This document shows positions 8,004 to 16,401 of a stretch of 64,000 nucleotides of DNA, piece by piece. The stretch covers positions 124,001 through 188,000 of the forward strand of contig CAMIGX010000002.1 of assembly GCA_946221385.1 (NCBI GenBank). The letters run 5' to 3'. The stretch is from an uncultured Propionimicrobium sp. (lineage in GTDB: Bacteria; Actinomycetota; Actinomycetes; Propionibacteriales; Propionibacteriaceae). Made by a program: the position numbers and the translations under genes. A model generated the notes under the pieces. It ran no database searches and was not told the DNA's origin. It saw only the letters and a list, made by a program, of their open reading frames with translations. Positions within the stretch are counted from its first letter, which is position 1. Each line of letters starts with the position of its first letter.

Positions 8004-9287
8004 ATGAAAAAGCTTGTCAAGACGTCGATAGTGGCCCTGTTGACGTGCGCGCTAGCCGCCTGCTCTGCTCCGGCTGACGAACCCGATCCGGTGCCGACTC
8101 CAACGCCTGGCACATCAAAGACGGTACAGATCTGGCTGATCCGAGACGGACGTGAACATGACACCCGCGTGCTGCGTAAGCTGCGTAGCGAAGCTGCTCG
8201 CTTTGATCGCGTATATGTTCGCGTCGAGATGATCCCTGCCGACCAGATCGAGGCTCGGCTGCAGCAGGCACGCGCCGCTGGTTGGTCGCCTGATGTCGTC
8301 GAAATGCCCAGCGACAGGGTCATCGCTGTGGCTCGCGAGGGGCAACTATTTGATCTGCTGCCCGCCGTGGAAGACCTGGGCGTGCAAAACGATCAGATGA
8401 TCGCGATGCAGAGGGCCGCCGAATATGACGGCGGCCTGTTTGGCATGCCGTTCTCGATGACGGCGCCCGCGATGGTCTACAACAAAGAGATCTTCGCCCA
8501 AGCCGGCATCACCCAGACCCCAAAGACTTGGGACGAACTGGTCCGCGCCGCAGATCTGATTAAGCAAGCCAGGCCCGACATCGACCCCTGGCCGGTCAGC
8601 GCCCAGGTTTCGAGCTCGATCTATCCATTCCTGCTGACCACCGGCGATGAGCTGGCGAACTTTGACGGACAAAGCTGGCACTCCGAACTAGCAACGCCCG
8701 CAGCCGTTGACGGTTTGAGCCACTATGCCAGCCGCGTCACAGCGTCCACCGCAAACCAAAGCAGCGAGCAGCTAGCGACCGCCATCGCCCAGGGACGCGC
8801 TGGAATGGCGGTACTCACCTCGCGCGATGTGCGGGAAGTGTTACGCGTCAACCCGAAGATGGACACCAAGCTCGGCGTTTTCGCTATCCCAGGCACCGAC
8901 GGCCACGCCGCCCCGGTCATCGTCGATTCGACGCACCTGGTCATCCCAGAGGGCAGCGATGGCAAACAATACGCCTGGGATATCGCTCGCCGGATGAGCA
9001 CGTCCTCGTTCTCAATCGAATGGAATCAGCGGCAAGGCGGCTACGCCGGCATGAAGTCGCTGCTGGATCAACAGGTCGAGAACTCCACTAGCATCGAAAA
9101 GCCCTTCGCGCGTCCGCTCGTCGAACGTGGCATGCCTGAACCTACCTCCCCTGCCTGGCGCCAGATCGAAGACCAACGGGTCATTCCTGCGATGGTCGAA
9201 GCTGTCGTGTCCGGTCAGCAAAGCGCGCAGCAGGCTGCCGCGCAGGCTGCTGCGAGGATCGAACAGACCTTGAACGACGCCAAGTGA
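8004..9287 (+). CDS. Extracellular solute-binding lipoprotein, family 1
   Basis: A predicted lipid-anchored substrate-binding protein of a sugar-type ABC importer, 427 residues. The N-terminus is a lipoprotein signal (KK charge, hydrophobic core, lipobox LAAC with lipidated Cys20), followed by a Pro/Thr-rich linker (PDPVPTPTPGT). The mature part has the MalE-like fold signals PDVVEMPSDRV, the YNKEIFAQAGI segment and TWDELVRAADLIK. The substrate cannot be read from sequence. No permease or ATPase gene is nearby and the next gene is convergent, so it is an orphan binding protein that must use components encoded elsewhere. Confidence 0.9.
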   Translation: MKKLVKTSIVALLTCALAACSAPADEPDPVPTPTPGTSKTVQIWLIRDGREHDTRVLRKLRSEAARFDRVYVRVEMIPADQIEARLQQARAAGWSPDVVEMPSDRVIAVAREGQLFDLLPAVEDLGVQNDQMIAMQRAAEYDGGLFGMPFSMTAPAMVYNKEIFAQAGITQTPKTWDELVRAADLIKQARPDIDPWPVSAQVSSSIYPFLLTTGDELANFDGQSWHSELATPAAVDGLSHYASRVTASTANQSSEQLATAIAQGRAGMAVLTSRDVREVLRVNPKMDTKLGVFAIPGTDGHAAPVIVDSTHLVIPEGSDGKQYAWDIARRMSTSSFSIEWNQRQGGYAGMKSLLDQQVENSTSIEKPFARPLVERGMPEPTSPAWRQIEDQRVIPAMVEAVVSGQQSAQQAAAQAAARIEQTLNDAK

Positions 9288-9289
9288 TC

Positions 9290-9721
9290 TCAGCCAGCTG
9301 CCCGCAGTTGAGTGATCCGTTGCCGCAGTAGCTGCGGGGCTAGCCTCGGATCGTCAATTTCTTGAGCTGCCTGCTCCATCGGACACATGCCGTCTCCGGC
9401 GCGATTGCGAATGAATTCCGTGCGCTGCGCTGCGTCAAATTCGATGCCGTGCGCCACCAAGACGGGCACTGCGGTCTCGCTCAGCAGCCCCGCCCAGACC
9501 GCCTTGACGCCAGCCTCGGCATAGAGCAGTGCAGCCGCTTTACCGACGACCAGATCCGCGGCGCTAGCGCCGCTCAGGTCGACAGCTGGGTCCGCCTGCC
9601 ACGCCAGCAACGCAGCCAGCCCACGCTGCTGGGACGTCCACCGCTGGTCATCACGAACGACGGCAATCGTCAACGTCTCGGCGGCTATGAGACGCCGAGC
9701 GTCATCAAGATCTGAGCCCAC
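9290..9721 (-). CDS. DUF1893 family protein
   Basis: A small protein of about 143 residues with the DUF1893 hallmarks: LIAAETLTIAVVRDD near the start, SAADLVVGKAAALLYAEAGV in the middle and a GDGMCPME block (Cys and Met conserved) near the end. The GTG at 9721 is chosen because an AGAGG ribosome-binding site lies about 10 bases upstream. The longer open frame reaching 10159 only reads through the S-component gene in the wrong frame. It follows the ECF S-component gene by 14 bases, so the two are almost certainly co-transcribed. Function is unknown; the pairing suggests a link to uptake of a small metabolite. Confidence 0.82.
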   Translation of the reverse strand: MGSDLDDARRLIAAETLTIAVVRDDQRWTSQQRGLAALLAWQADPAVDLSGASAADLVVGKAAALLYAEAGVKAVWAGLLSETAVPVLVAHGIEFDAAQRTEFIRNRAGDGMCPMEQAAQEIDDPRLAPQLLRQRITQLRAAG

Positions 9722-9735
9722 GAGCGCTAGCCTCT

Positions 9736-10329
9736 TCAGTTGCGCGGCAGGCCGAAACGCTGCGGTGCGCGCTGCTGGAAATAGAAGACCAGCAGCGGGA
9801 TGAATGCCCACTGCAAGACCAAGCCCGGTAGTCCGGTCGCGATGGAGGTCCAGATGATGTCGAGCTTGATCTTGGATCCAAGGAAGTTGACGCCGACGAA
9901 GATCGCGGCGGCGCGGATCAGTCGGCCGGCGACCTGGACGATCAGCACCTTGACGATATTGGGCAGTTTCACGTCCCGCAGCAGGCCGGCGCTTGCGCCG
10001 TAGACGGCCAATTCGATGACCATGAAAGGCAGCAACACCACCGACGGCATGCCCGTCAAAAAGAAGCTGATCAGCGGCGCGGCTAGGCCGGTCACTAGTC
10101 CGACCCGCCAGCCGAGCAGCAAGCCGACGAAGATCACCGGTAGGTGCATCGGTAGCCAAACCGTGCCGGCCACATTGCCGGTGCCAGACGCCAGGCCGAT
10201 CAGGTGAAAGATTTGCGGCAATGCGACGGCAGCGACGAGGCCGAGCGCGCCACCGATCAGTTCGGTCGTCAGCGTTGGGCTTTGGACGGCCGCTTCGGCC
10301 TTCGCGATGGGCGCCTGTTCAGTGGACAT
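9736..10329 (-). CDS. ECF transporter S-component-like membrane protein
   Basis: A 197-residue protein with about five to six hydrophobic segments after a 20-residue cytoplasmic N-terminus. The order of helices and the WLPMHLPVIFVGLLLGW block resemble substrate-capture (S) subunits of energy-coupling factor vitamin importers. Neither EcfT nor the EcfA ATPases are encoded nearby, so this would be a group II (shared-module) S-component. The substrate is not identifiable, and no riboswitch is visible in the short upstream gap. It forms a two-gene operon with the DUF1893 gene. Confidence 0.75.
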   Translation of the reverse strand: MSTEQAPIAKAEAAVQSPTLTTELIGGALGLVAAVALPQIFHLIGLASGTGNVAGTVWLPMHLPVIFVGLLLGWRVGLVTGLAAPLISFFLTGMPSVVLLPFMVIELAVYGASAGLLRDVKLPNIVKVLIVQVAGRLIRAAAIFVGVNFLGSKIKLDIIWTSIATGLPGLVLQWAFIPLLVFYFQQRAPQRFGLPRN

Positions 10330-10386
10330 CGCCTTTACTCCTCGTCGACGTTGACTGCTTAGTAATGATAGGCCGGCCGATCGCCC

Positions 10387-11328
10387 TTAGTCGTGGCCGT
10401 CGGATTCGGTGGCTTGAGCAGCTGGCGGCAGTTCTATGGCGTGCCTGGCGTCGATCTCATAGGGACGATGCTTTTGACGCGACCCACGCGGCGGCAATTC
10501 GGCCAATCCCATGCACACCAAGATGATCGCCATCTGGATCGGCGCCATTGACTTCTTGAACTCCGAGCCCGGATACCAGGGGCCATTGAGCGCGTCCTCG
10601 GTCACTTCATCGCCGCGGACGAAGGTCGGCAGCGGCAGCAACAACGCGCCTGGGCGGGCCGTCTCCATCAATTCAGCGGTTATTTGATATTTCGCGAAGT
10701 CCGCGCGATGCCGCAGCGGCGCTGAGCGGGTGATGACGACGTCAGCATTCGAGATCGCCTTGGGCAGGTCTTCCCAGAACAGTGATCCGGAGGTTTGGAA
10801 GCCGCGTGGGCAAACCTGACGGACCTTGATGCCGAACACTCGAGAGGCTTCGATCCACCCGCGCGCGTGTGCTGAATCGGGCCCGACGAAGATGTAGTTC
10901 AGCTCGCGCCAATCTTCTCGTCGGCGCGAAATTTGGTAAATGTCTGAGAGCACCTCGGTGGGATTATTGCGGTCAGACATCGTCACGATGCAGGGGATGT
11001 CGCTAGCTGCGGCGAGGGTCCGCACGATCGACAGGTTCGGGTGCCGCACCAACATCGCCGACGCGAAATTGCCCAATAGACCAGTGAAGTCGCGCGGGTC
11101 TTCGTTGCGTTCCAAGACCTCAGAATCTAAGACGATTGCGTGCGCACCTAACGAATCGATGGCGTGCTCAGCCATCGAACGCCAAAAGACCGACGAAGTG
11201 GGCGCGAATAGCGCGATCGAATGGCCCTTCAGCGGCTCGTCGGTCATCGTCGCCAGCTTCTCTGCTAGCTCAAAGACGGCGAAAAAGTCCTCTTTGACCC
11301 AGTCCGTCAACGTCAACAGATGTCTCAT
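10387..11328 (-). CDS. Carbamoyltransferase-fold protein lacking active-site motifs
   Basis: This 313-residue protein has the overall pattern of aspartate/ornithine carbamoyltransferases: MRHLLTLTDW start, GHSIALFAPT, a VRHPN segment, NPTEVLSDIYQI near residue 135, and LLLPLPTFVRGDEVTED near 235. The carbamoyl-phosphate loop STRTR is replaced by TSSVF, HPTQ reads NPTE and HPLPR reads LPLPT, so the residues that bind carbamoyl phosphate are gone. I infer a non-catalytic or repurposed paralogue. The start at 11328 is preferred because family members begin with this segment; an ATG six codons earlier is open. No other pyrimidine or arginine gene is adjacent. Confidence 0.75.
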   Translation of the reverse strand: MRHLLTLTDWVKEDFFAVFELAEKLATMTDEPLKGHSIALFAPTSSVFWRSMAEHAIDSLGAHAIVLDSEVLERNEDPRDFTGLLGNFASAMLVRHPNLSIVRTLAAASDIPCIVTMSDRNNPTEVLSDIYQISRRREDWRELNYIFVGPDSAHARGWIEASRVFGIKVRQVCPRGFQTSGSLFWEDLPKAISNADVVITRSAPLRHRADFAKYQITAELMETARPGALLLPLPTFVRGDEVTEDALNGPWYPGSEFKKSMAPIQMAIILVCMGLAELPPRGSRQKHRPYEIDARHAIELPPAAQATESDGHD

Positions 11329-11383
11329 TGGTCCATCGTCCCACATTGCCGCGTCGTCATGGCTACCGAGCTAAAGCTTTGAT

Positions 11384-12391
11384 TCAGCCCAGCCGCTTAC
11401 CTTGCATGTCATAGGACAAGGTCTGGTCTTGGGCTTGATTTGGTTGGACGACCGCCCGCCACTGCTGCTGGCTGGTCGGCACGATCATCAGCCTGCTATA
11501 TGGGCTGGTCTGGTAACCCGCGTCTTGTGCTGCGGCGGCTGCGGCGTCGGCAGCCTGCTGCGGGTCGATATTGGCCGGGTCGAGCAGCGGACCAGAGATA
11601 TTCTGCGTCGCGTCGCAGCCTAAGAATTCGCTAGTCAACGTGGTCTTTTGCAGCGGCGTCCGGACGCGCAGCGTGCAGCCCTGGCTGGTCGTCCCAAAGC
11701 TCGTGTGGCCCACGGTCGTCACTTCAAACAAGCTGATGCCATCTGGCATCAGATGTTTGGCTAGACCGAGGCTGGCGTGCACATTGTCTTTTAGATCCTT
11801 GCTCTGCACAGCGTATCGCTGACCGTCAATTTGGACGTGCTGATAGCCCTCGCCGGCCAGGTTGTAGCCCTCGCCGCAGCCGCCCATCAACATCGCCTTG
11901 CCGTCGGGCAAGAAGCGCATCGCGATCCCAGCGAACTGCCCGTCCGGGCAGCTGAAGGCGTCAGCAAATTGTTGCAGCGCAGACAGGTCATCAGTGGTCA
12001 CCTGGCGCGGTGCGTCCTCGATGCGACGCGGACGCGGACCCTGGGCGTCATCGAGCAGCCAGCGCTGGGCTACTTGATCACCCTCGACGTAATGCGCGTT
12101 CAGCCAGAAATTGCCGGGCTGGTCTTGCCGGTCGAAATATTGCACCCAATCCAATTGCACGACTTGGTCGGCTTCGATGTCTTTGCCGGCGATGTCTTTG
12201 CTCAGCGTCGCCCACTGCTTTTGCACATCCCCCGCGTCGCGGAATTCGCCACCACCAAGCAGCCGCGGGACGATGAACAGCGCGGCCACCATTACCACGA
12301 TCGCTACGGCGAGCGGAATCGTTCGCCGGCTTGACGATTGTTGGGTGGGCTGGGTGGCTTGCGGCATCTGGGGACGAGGGTCGCGGGTCAT
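11384..12391 (-). CDS. Membrane-anchored protein of unknown function
   Basis: A 335-residue protein with a Gln/Pro/Thr-rich cytoplasmic N-terminus (about 1-22), one transmembrane helix (about residues 23-45) and a large predicted extracytoplasmic domain. That domain has four or more Cys residues (in FSCPDGQ, GGCGEGY, SQGCTL and GCDATQ) that could form disulfides outside the cell. The C-terminus is Ala/Gln-rich. I do not recognise a family. It lies just downstream of another uncharacterised gene on the same strand, 48 bases away, and the two may be co-transcribed. Confidence 0.7.
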   Translation of the reverse strand: MTRDPRPQMPQATQPTQQSSSRRTIPLAVAIVVMVAALFIVPRLLGGGEFRDAGDVQKQWATLSKDIAGKDIEADQVVQLDWVQYFDRQDQPGNFWLNAHYVEGDQVAQRWLLDDAQGPRPRRIEDAPRQVTTDDLSALQQFADAFSCPDGQFAGIAMRFLPDGKAMLMGGCGEGYNLAGEGYQHVQIDGQRYAVQSKDLKDNVHASLGLAKHLMPDGISLFEVTTVGHTSFGTTSQGCTLRVRTPLQKTTLTSEFLGCDATQNISGPLLDPANIDPQQAADAAAAAAQDAGYQTSPYSRLMIVPTSQQQWRAVVQPNQAQDQTLSYDMQGKRLG

Positions 12392-12439
12392 CTGGCTCTC
12401 TCAAGTGGAATTGACGAAGGATCGCTGCAGCCGGCCGAC

Positions 12440-13168
12440 TCAGCGCTGTTCTGGCGAACCCAAGGACGCTTTCAACCCATTGAGCCAACCTTGTTCGGTG
12501 AAGCTCAGCTGGACCGCGCCCCCGGTCTGCGGATCGTTCATGACTAGGCCACCGTCGGCCCAGTGATATTGGAATTTCGCTAGCTGCGCGAAACGCTGCG
12601 CACCTGGTCGATGGTCGACGCCAGGCTGATTTTGGAACGCAGCCCCCAACAGCCGCGGCAGGGTCTGGTCGATCCTCGGCGCTGGGTAATCGTCGAGGTG
12701 AATGAGGCCGAGGATGTAATTGCCTTGACCGGTCGGGGCGCTGTAATACGGGGCGAGTCCGCTGATGGCCGAGATCGCAGCAGCCACGTCATGGACCGTT
12801 TGACGCACCTGGTTGACCAGTTCGTCGCCTTGCGCGGCGGTGCTGATGGGCAGTTCTGGTTGGGTCAGCCAACCGACGCCGTTGGCTTGGCCCCAGTCGC
12901 GCAGCCGACGTCCCTCGTCGGTCTCGTGGCCCATCGCCCACGTCCACAGCATCGAACGCGGTCCGGGCGCGAACGAGGCCAGGGCCTCAAATCGGCCCCT
13001 AATAGAGCCGCGTTGGCCGGTGAATTCGATCGTCTGGGTCTGCATATCGACCGCGAAGTCGCCGCCCTCGCCGATGCGCTCTTCCTGATAGTTCATGAAC
13101 TTGAATTGGTTATACAGCGCCCAGGTGGCGCCATCGCGGACGAAGCCTTCGATACCCTCTATGGTCAT
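12440..13168 (-). CDS. DUF6882-like protein of unknown function
   Basis: A 242-residue soluble protein with no signal peptide or membrane helix. The repeated Trp pattern (GATWALYNQ, SMLWTWAMGH, RDWGQANGVGWL) resembles the actinobacterial DUF6882 family, which I recall but could not search. No catalytic motif is visible. It starts with an ATG facing a 150-base gap, and its stop is 48 bases upstream of the membrane-anchored gene, which suggests a two-gene transcript. Function unknown. Confidence 0.65.
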   Translation of the reverse strand: MTIEGIEGFVRDGATWALYNQFKFMNYQEERIGEGGDFAVDMQTQTIEFTGQRGSIRGRFEALASFAPGPRSMLWTWAMGHETDEGRRLRDWGQANGVGWLTQPELPISTAAQGDELVNQVRQTVHDVAAAISAISGLAPYYSAPTGQGNYILGLIHLDDYPAPRIDQTLPRLLGAAFQNQPGVDHRPGAQRFAQLAKFQYHWADGGLVMNDPQTGGAVQLSFTEQGWLNGLKASLGSPEQR

Positions 13169-13317
13169 GACAGTGCCTATCGTTGGTCCAATGCTCTAAG
13201 GCTAGGCCGGCAGCGACGCCCGAGACGGAAAATCCAGTCGAAATTGCCACGGCAAAGGCATCGATTGATTCGGCTACGCAGCCCGTCGCGTCGCCCCGGC
13301 AGCAGCTGAAATTGCTG

Positions 13318-15018
13318 CTAGGCCATCGCTTTTTGCAGGCTGTCCAGGCCGATGCCGCCCAAGCGCAGCGCCTTGGTGTGCCAGGCCTTCAAGTTGAAAT
13401 CGGGTTTCGATTCGGCAGTCTCGCGTAGTTGTTCCCAGATGCGTTGGCCGATCTTGTAGGCCGGCGCCTGTCCGGGCCAGCCGAAGTAGCGGTTGACTTC
13501 GAAGTCGACGGTCTGTGGTGAGTCGCTGACCTGCGAGGCGAAGAAAGCCCTCGCGAATTCGAAATTCCAGGGCTTGCCGTCTGCCTCGAAGCCGGCGGGA
13601 GCGAATTGCGCGGGAGCTGGCTTGCCCAGATGCACGCCGATGTCGAGGATGACGCGGGCTGCTCGCATCCGTTGACCGTCCAACATGCCGAGCCGATAGG
13701 CAGGGTGGTCGAGGAAACCCAGCTCCAGCATCAGCTTCTCGGCGTATAGCGCCCAGCCTTCGCCGTGCCCCGAGCACCAATTGGCGCGTCGCCAAGCGTT
13801 CAATTCCTTGTTGGCCACCGCGGTAGCAAACTGCATGTGGTGGCCTGGCACGCCCTCGTGATAGACGGTGGTCAGCTCCTGCCAGGTCGCAAAGATGGTC
13901 TTACCTTCGGGCACCGACCACCACATTCGTCCCGGGCGGCTGAAGTCGTCACTGGGTTCGGTGTAGTAGACCCCACCTTCTTGGGTCGGGGCGATGCAGC
14001 ATTCGATGACGCGCATCTGCTCGGTGAATTCGAAGTGGCTGCCGTCCAAGGCTGCGACGGCTTCGTCAGCGCGTTGCTGCATCCAGGTACGGAATGCTTG
14101 CGCGTTTGGCAACAAGAATTGGGGGTCCGCGTCCAGTGCAGCAGCGGCCTGTTTGGCGTTGTCATGGCCCAATTCGGCGGCCGTCTGATCTTGCAGATCG
14201 CGCATCCTGGCGAGCTCTTCGAGGCCCCACTGATAGGTCTCGTCCAGGTCGACCGTCGAACCCAGGAAGCGCCGCGATTGCAGTTGATAGAGCTCACGAC
14301 CGACGGCGTCATTGGGGTCGGCGGCAGGCAGCACCTGGTCACGCAGGAAATCGCTCAACGCGGCATAACTTTGTGCTGCCTGCGCGGCGGCTGCACGCAG
14401 CTCGGTGCGCAAACTGTCGGGCAACTCGACGTCGGTTTCAGCCAGCTCGGTGAAGAATCCATCAGCCTTCGCGTAGGCAGCGGTCTGCGTCGCCAATTGC
14501 TCGACCTGGCGACGCGCCGCGATGACGCCGCGGTTGACGCCTTCAGTCAGGGTCTGGCGATAGCCGTCGAGCGCGGCAGGCACATTGCGCATCCGAGCCG
14601 CGATCTGCTCGAAATCCGCTGCGCTGGCTTGCGGCATCAGATCAAAGATCGAACGGGCGCTGTGCGCCGGGGTGGCGATGTTGTTTACCTCACGCAGCGG
14701 CAGACCCGCGTCAATGCCTTCGATCTGCAGCGCCAAGGTGCGCTGCAATTCCAGCTTGGTAACTTCGTCGACGTCATCGACGGCCGGGCACTGCTCGACT
14801 TGGGCGAGCATCGCAGCTGCTGCGGCGCGTTGGGCTGCAATGCCGGACGGCGAGTAATCGGCGTACTGGGTCTTGTCGCCAGCCACGCCCAGCGAGACGC
14901 GCAGCTCTGGCTCCAGTTCGATCTGCTGAGCGAGCCAGCTTTCTGCGAGCCGGTCTAGCTCGCTATCTGGACGTGCGCTTGTCGAAGAAGATTTGGGGGA
15001 CGTGAAATCAGGCTGCAT
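13318..15018 (-). CDS. DUF885 family zinc metallohydrolase
   Basis: A 566-residue protein of the DUF885 family, thought to be zinc metallopeptidases. The diagnostic motif HEGVPGHH lies near residues 385-392 and supplies the HExxH-like metal ligands and catalytic Glu; a further GHGEGWALYAEK block about 30 residues later supplies another conserved Glu. The N-terminus has no signal peptide, so it is probably cytoplasmic. The substrate is unknown; short peptides or amidated compounds are possible. It stands alone between an intergenic gap and the divergent CBM48 gene. Confidence 0.88.
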   Translation of the reverse strand: MQPDFTSPKSSSTSARPDSELDRLAESWLAQQIELEPELRVSLGVAGDKTQYADYSPSGIAAQRAAAAAMLAQVEQCPAVDDVDEVTKLELQRTLALQIEGIDAGLPLREVNNIATPAHSARSIFDLMPQASAADFEQIAARMRNVPAALDGYRQTLTEGVNRGVIAARRQVEQLATQTAAYAKADGFFTELAETDVELPDSLRTELRAAAAQAAQSYAALSDFLRDQVLPAADPNDAVGRELYQLQSRRFLGSTVDLDETYQWGLEELARMRDLQDQTAAELGHDNAKQAAAALDADPQFLLPNAQAFRTWMQQRADEAVAALDGSHFEFTEQMRVIECCIAPTQEGGVYYTEPSDDFSRPGRMWWSVPEGKTIFATWQELTTVYHEGVPGHHMQFATAVANKELNAWRRANWCSGHGEGWALYAEKLMLELGFLDHPAYRLGMLDGQRMRAARVILDIGVHLGKPAPAQFAPAGFEADGKPWNFEFARAFFASQVSDSPQTVDFEVNRYFGWPGQAPAYKIGQRIWEQLRETAESKPDFNLKAWHTKALRLGGIGLDSLQKAMA

Positions 15019-15104
15019 GGCTGCCAGACTATCCCCCTAGTGAGTCAAGTGCGCCTCAGTAGCCGTACAATCAAGTTGGGGTCACTACCAAAGGGGTTAC
15101 CGCA

Positions 15105-15383
15105 ATGCTGCGAAAAGAGTCTGAAGCTGACGGCCGGGTCGCCGTCACATTCTTGCTACCCGCAGATCATCCAAGCGCGCCGATCAGCGTGGTCGGGGAT
15201 TTCAACGACTGGAACCCATGGCTCAACCCGATGAAGCAGCGCCCGGACGGTTCCCTTTCGACGACGGTGACGTTGGCCGCAGGCACCGTCGCGCACTTCC
15301 GTTATCTCGGCGGACACGGCGACTGGTTCGACGACTGGGACGCCGATGGCTACGACGATGCCGGCGGTTTGGTCCGGGTTTAA
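15105..15383 (+). CDS. Stand-alone CBM48/early-set domain protein
   Basis: At 92 residues this is a single carbohydrate-binding module of the glycogen-recognition type found at the N-terminus of isoamylases and branching enzymes, and in AMPK beta. The hallmark VVGDFNDWNPW is at residues 30-40, followed by a strand-rich segment and WFDDWDADGYD. No catalytic domain is attached. It may target glycogen or act as a subunit of another enzyme. It is divergent from the DUF885 gene and 23 bases upstream of the GNAT gene, with which it could be co-transcribed. Confidence 0.82.
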   Translation: MLRKESEADGRVAVTFLLPADHPSAPISVVGDFNDWNPWLNPMKQRPDGSLSTTVTLAAGTVAHFRYLGGHGDWFDDWDADGYDDAGGLVRV

Positions 15384-15406
15384 TCAATAGGAATTCACGA
15401 ATCGAA

Positions 15407-15700
15407 ATGTCAGATTTCACATTCAGCCATGACCAGCAGGGCCATCGCTACGTGGCTAAGGACTTCGCCGGCGAGCTAGCTGGTGAAATAAACTATCGGG
15501 AACTCGACGCCAATCTGGTCGCGATTGATCACACCGGCACCGAACCTAACTTCCGGGGTCAAGGCTTGGCCTCGAGATTGACGAAATTCGCACTCGACGA
15601 TTTGCGTGCCAGGGGGATTAAAGTCGTCCCGATTTGCCCATTTACCGCAGATTTTTTGCAGCAAAATTCGGACTACGCAGATTTGCGACATTCGGCTTAA
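15407..15700 (+). CDS. Small GNAT-type N-acetyltransferase
   Basis: A 97-residue minimal acetyltransferase of the YjdJ/NATD1 type. It shows the strand AGEINYRELDANLVAIDHT, the acetyl-CoA loop RGQGLASRL (near residues 51-59), and the closing VPICPFTADFL. The ATG at 15407 is preferred over longer open starts because the family begins close to this point and the upstream part overlaps the CBM48 gene in another frame. Substrate unknown; the family is thought to act on small amines or proteins. Confidence 0.82.
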   Translation: MSDFTFSHDQQGHRYVAKDFAGELAGEINYRELDANLVAIDHTGTEPNFRGQGLASRLTKFALDDLRARGIKVVPICPFTADFLQQNSDYADLRHSA

Positions 15701-15747
15701 TTCAGTTCATTTAGATCTTGTTTTGAACAGATTGGTGGGATTGGACC

Positions 15748-16362
15748 TTGCCTCGTACTGACAAGCGACAACGGCTGCGCATGGACCCGACGGTGCGGCG
15801 CGCGATGATCATCGATGCCGCGACGGAGATGTTCGCAGAGCAGGGCTACGACACTGTCTCTGTCGCGCAGATAGCTGAACGTGTGCAGGGCTCTGAGGCA
15901 TTGGTTTATCGCTATTTTCCCAGCAAGTCCGCGCTATACACGGAGGCATTGCAGAAAGCTTTCAGCGAGACATTTGAGACCATCGAAAATAATTTGGCGA
16001 ATATTGCGCCCGACCTGCCTTGGTATGCCGCTGCTAAAGAAATTTCGAATGCGTCGATGGACTATTTCTCCACTGATCGCCAGCTCCAAACCAAATTGCT
16101 TTCTGCCGTCCGCGAGCCCGCAGCCGCCGGCCAGATCCGGGAAAACTGGGTCAACTACGGCATGACGATCGCAGACCGGATATTGCCTGAGGAATTCAGC
16201 AGGGTTCCGGTCATGGTCGAAAGTTGCATCGCGGGCTGGGCACGCACGGTCTTCGCCTGGGTACGTGACGGCCACCCCGCAGATCAGCGCGAAATCATCA
16301 ATGCGGCGCTGGTCGAGACGATGCTAGGCATTCAGCGCGCCTTGCACGAGGCAGATAAGTAG
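15748..16362 (+). CDS. TetR/AcrR family transcriptional regulator
   Basis: A 204-residue repressor-type regulator. Residues 17-62 form the TetR helix-turn-helix (AATEMFAEQGYDTVSVAQIA followed by YRYFPSKSALY). The remainder is an alpha-helical ligand-binding and dimerisation domain with Trp-rich segments. The start is TTG at 15748; an ATG at 15781 would give a shorter N-terminus and is the alternative. The neighbouring genes face the other way, so its targets cannot be inferred beyond possible autoregulation. Confidence 0.9.
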   Translation: MPRTDKRQRLRMDPTVRRAMIIDAATEMFAEQGYDTVSVAQIAERVQGSEALVYRYFPSKSALYTEALQKAFSETFETIENNLANIAPDLPWYAAAKEISNASMDYFSTDRQLQTKLLSAVREPAAAGQIRENWVNYGMTIADRILPEEFSRVPVMVESCIAGWARTVFAWVRDGHPADQREIINAALVETMLGIQRALHEADK

Positions 16363-16372
16363 TAGCGCGCTC

Positions 16373-16387
16373 AACGTCGGGGACGTT
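16373..16387 (+). terminator. Small hairpin between TetR and converging gene
   Basis: AACGTC, a GGG loop, then GACGTT, followed by TTA. It sits in the 39-base gap between two converging genes. The stem is short, so termination is only possible. Confidence 0.35.
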
Positions 16388-16401
16388 TTAGGCGGCTGCG
16401 T

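Noticed and set aside
9722..10159. Extended N-terminus for the DUF1893 protein
   Set aside because: This part reads the S-component gene out of frame; family homology begins at about 9721.
15676..15691. ATTTGCGACATTC near the end of the GNAT gene as another 79-bp element
   Set aside because: It resembles a right arm, but the position 79 bp upstream shows no left-arm match, and the sequence is coding.
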